Assembly: GCA_900110975.1 (NCBI GenBank)
Contig: FOFK01000002.1
Coordinates: 280,503-344,502 of the forward strand
From: Lachnospiraceae bacterium RM5
GTDB taxonomy: Bacteria > Bacillota > Clostridia > Lachnospirales > Lachnospiraceae
Length of the DNA stretch: 64,000 bases
Direction of reading: 5' to 3'
The notes under the pieces are model-generated. The model searched no databases. It had not been told where the DNA came from and saw nothing but the letters and a program-made list of their open reading frames with translations. The position numbers and the translations under genes were made by a program. Below are positions 63,246 to 64,000 of this stretch, one piece after another; the first letter of the stretch is position 1; every line of letters starts with the position of its first letter.

Positions 63246-63746
63246 TTATTTATTCTTCTCATAACTTCTTAAAACTATTTTTTCTAAATATCTTTTTAAA
63301 ACAATCTGAATTTCTTCTTTTGGATGAATCGGTTTTACAAGAATTGTATAGATTCCTATCCTCTTTGCTCCATACACATCCGTAAAAATCTGATCTCCGA
63401 CAAACATAGTATTTTCTATATCTGTATGCATAAGTTCGCAGGCCTTTTTATAGTTTTTAGGAAGTGGTTTTGATGCCTTAAAAATATATTTTGATCCTAC
63501 AGAATTAGCAAAGGAACTAACTCTTTTTTCTTTATTATTAGAAATAAGACAGGTATCAAATCCTATATTTCTTAATTTCTCAAACAACTCATTTGCCTTT
63601 GTTGTCGCAATTGCCCCATGCGGAACAAGTGTGTTATCAATATCAAATATTATTCCCCTGTATCCTTTATCGAAATATTTTTTAAAATCAATTATATATG
63701 TACTATCAAGATATTCATCAGGATAAAACTTTTTTAATATACCCAT
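63246..63746 (-). CDS. yqeG: YqeG-family HAD IIIA-type phosphatase
   Basis: A 166-residue HAD-superfamily phosphatase. Motif I is GIIFDIDNTLVPHG (about 33-46), motif II FDTCLISNNKEKR, the Lys region PLPKNYKKAC and motif III MFVGDQIFTDVYGAKR. Its physiological substrate is unknown; in other Firmicutes it often precedes yqeH and other ribosome-associated genes. The ATG overlaps the nrdR stop by one base, implying coupled translation. Confidence 0.93.
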   Translation of the reverse strand: MGILKKFYPDEYLDSTYIIDFKKYFDKGYRGIIFDIDNTLVPHGAIATTKANELFEKLRNIGFDTCLISNNKEKRVSSFANSVGSKYIFKASKPLPKNYKKACELMHTDIENTMFVGDQIFTDVYGAKRIGIYTILVKPIHPKEEIQIVLKRYLEKIVLRSYEKNK

Positions 63747-64000
63747 TATTTATTTTCCTCTTTATTCTCATCTTTGTTCTCTTCTTTATTTTCCAATAAG
63801 CTTTTTATTTCATCCATAAATGTATTTACATCTTTAAATTCCCTGTAAACTGAAGCAAATCTTACATAAGCTACAGAATCAAAATTCTTAAGTGCATCCA
63901 TTACAAGATTTCCAATAAGTTCTGCCGGAACTTCTTTTGTATACATATTAAATATTTTATTTTCAATTCCATCAACAAGCTTATCGATTTCCTCTACTGT
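63746..64000 (-). CDS. nrdR: Transcriptional repressor NrdR, 3' part (runs off the window)
   Basis: The frame is open to the window edge: TVEEIDKLVDGIENKIFN, then MYTKEVPAELIGNLVMDALK and SVAYVRFASVYREFKD, the C-terminal ATP-cone half of NrdR. The N-terminal zinc ribbon is outside. NrdR represses ribonucleotide reductase genes in response to dATP/ATP. The tail is unusual: after SLLEN it carries three or four repeats of KEEN/KDEN (a low-complexity Lys/Glu/Asn extension). Confidence 0.9.
   Translation of the reverse strand, partial: TVEEIDKLVDGIENKIFNMYTKEVPAELIGNLVMDALKNFDSVAYVRFASVYREFKDVNTFMDEIKSLLENKEENKDENKEENK

Overview
This 64 kb window comes from a low-GC, anaerobic Gram-positive bacterium, most likely Clostridia and probably Lachnospiraceae. 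The indications are AT-rich DNA with strong GGAGG ribosome binding sites, an electron-bifurcating NfnAB complex, Rex, HemZ, an AgrC/LytTR-type two-component pair, a zinc-ribbon Ser/Thr kinase with a PP2C phosphatase, and SleB-type wall hydrolases. No species can be named from the sequence alone. Almost every gene lies on the minus strand; only rlmH, an alpha-amylase lipoprotein, a transposase relic and aroE are on the plus strand. I see no tRNA, rRNA, classical riboswitch or CRISPR array.

Layout, in order of position. (1) 1-820: a left edge with a possible transposase scrap, rlmH and a 17-bp tandem repeat. (2) 820-8672: a seven-gene minus-strand unit read from a clear promoter at 8644-8672: CNNM/CorC-type membrane protein, YebC, two membrane proteins, NfnA, NfnB and a 2-hydroxyacid dehydrogenase. 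(3) 8691-24152: an eleven-gene minus-strand unit: folC, pheA, a DUF815 ATPase, Ppx/GppA-HD, Ppk1, Rel, an MBL hydrolase, HemZ, Rex, Nnr and Alr. It places (p)ppGpp, polyphosphate and redox control together. (4) 24240-25215: an IS256-family relic and a 73-bp nested palindromic repeat. (5) 25358-26794: an extracellular GH13 lipoprotein. (6) 26836-30421: a candidate peptide-signalling operon: an 18-residue peptide, a PfkB kinase, a broken kinase-like gene, a LytTR regulator and an AgrC-like histidine kinase. (7) 30480-32483: relic and intact copies of an Rpn-type nuclease gene plus palindromic repeats. (8) 32677-35607: a toxin/immunity operon (membrane-anchored exported protein, LHH-nuclease lipoprotein toxin, SUKH immunity protein). 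Its apparent promoter carries a run of nine G in the spacer, which suggests on/off switching. (9) 35686-46914: DUF1294, a CbxX-type AAA ATPase, topoisomerase IV-like ParC/ParE, a small membrane protein, a GNAT enzyme and carAB. (10) 47034-59259: a SleB hydrolase, folA with promoter-like 16-bp repeats, an ACGCG palindrome array, two paralogous lipoproteins, thyA, a UvrD-like helicase, gltX, and a transglutaminase/DUF58/MoxR trio. (11) 59287-64000: a zinc-ribbon/kinase/LRR protein, its PP2C phosphatase, aroE, yqeG and the 3' part of nrdR, which runs off the window.

The parts that look least described are the peptide/PfkB/AgrC-LytTR operon, the lipoprotein LHH toxin module with its poly-G promoter, and the two structured repeat families. 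Function calls rest on motif recognition from the translated sequence; no database search was run.
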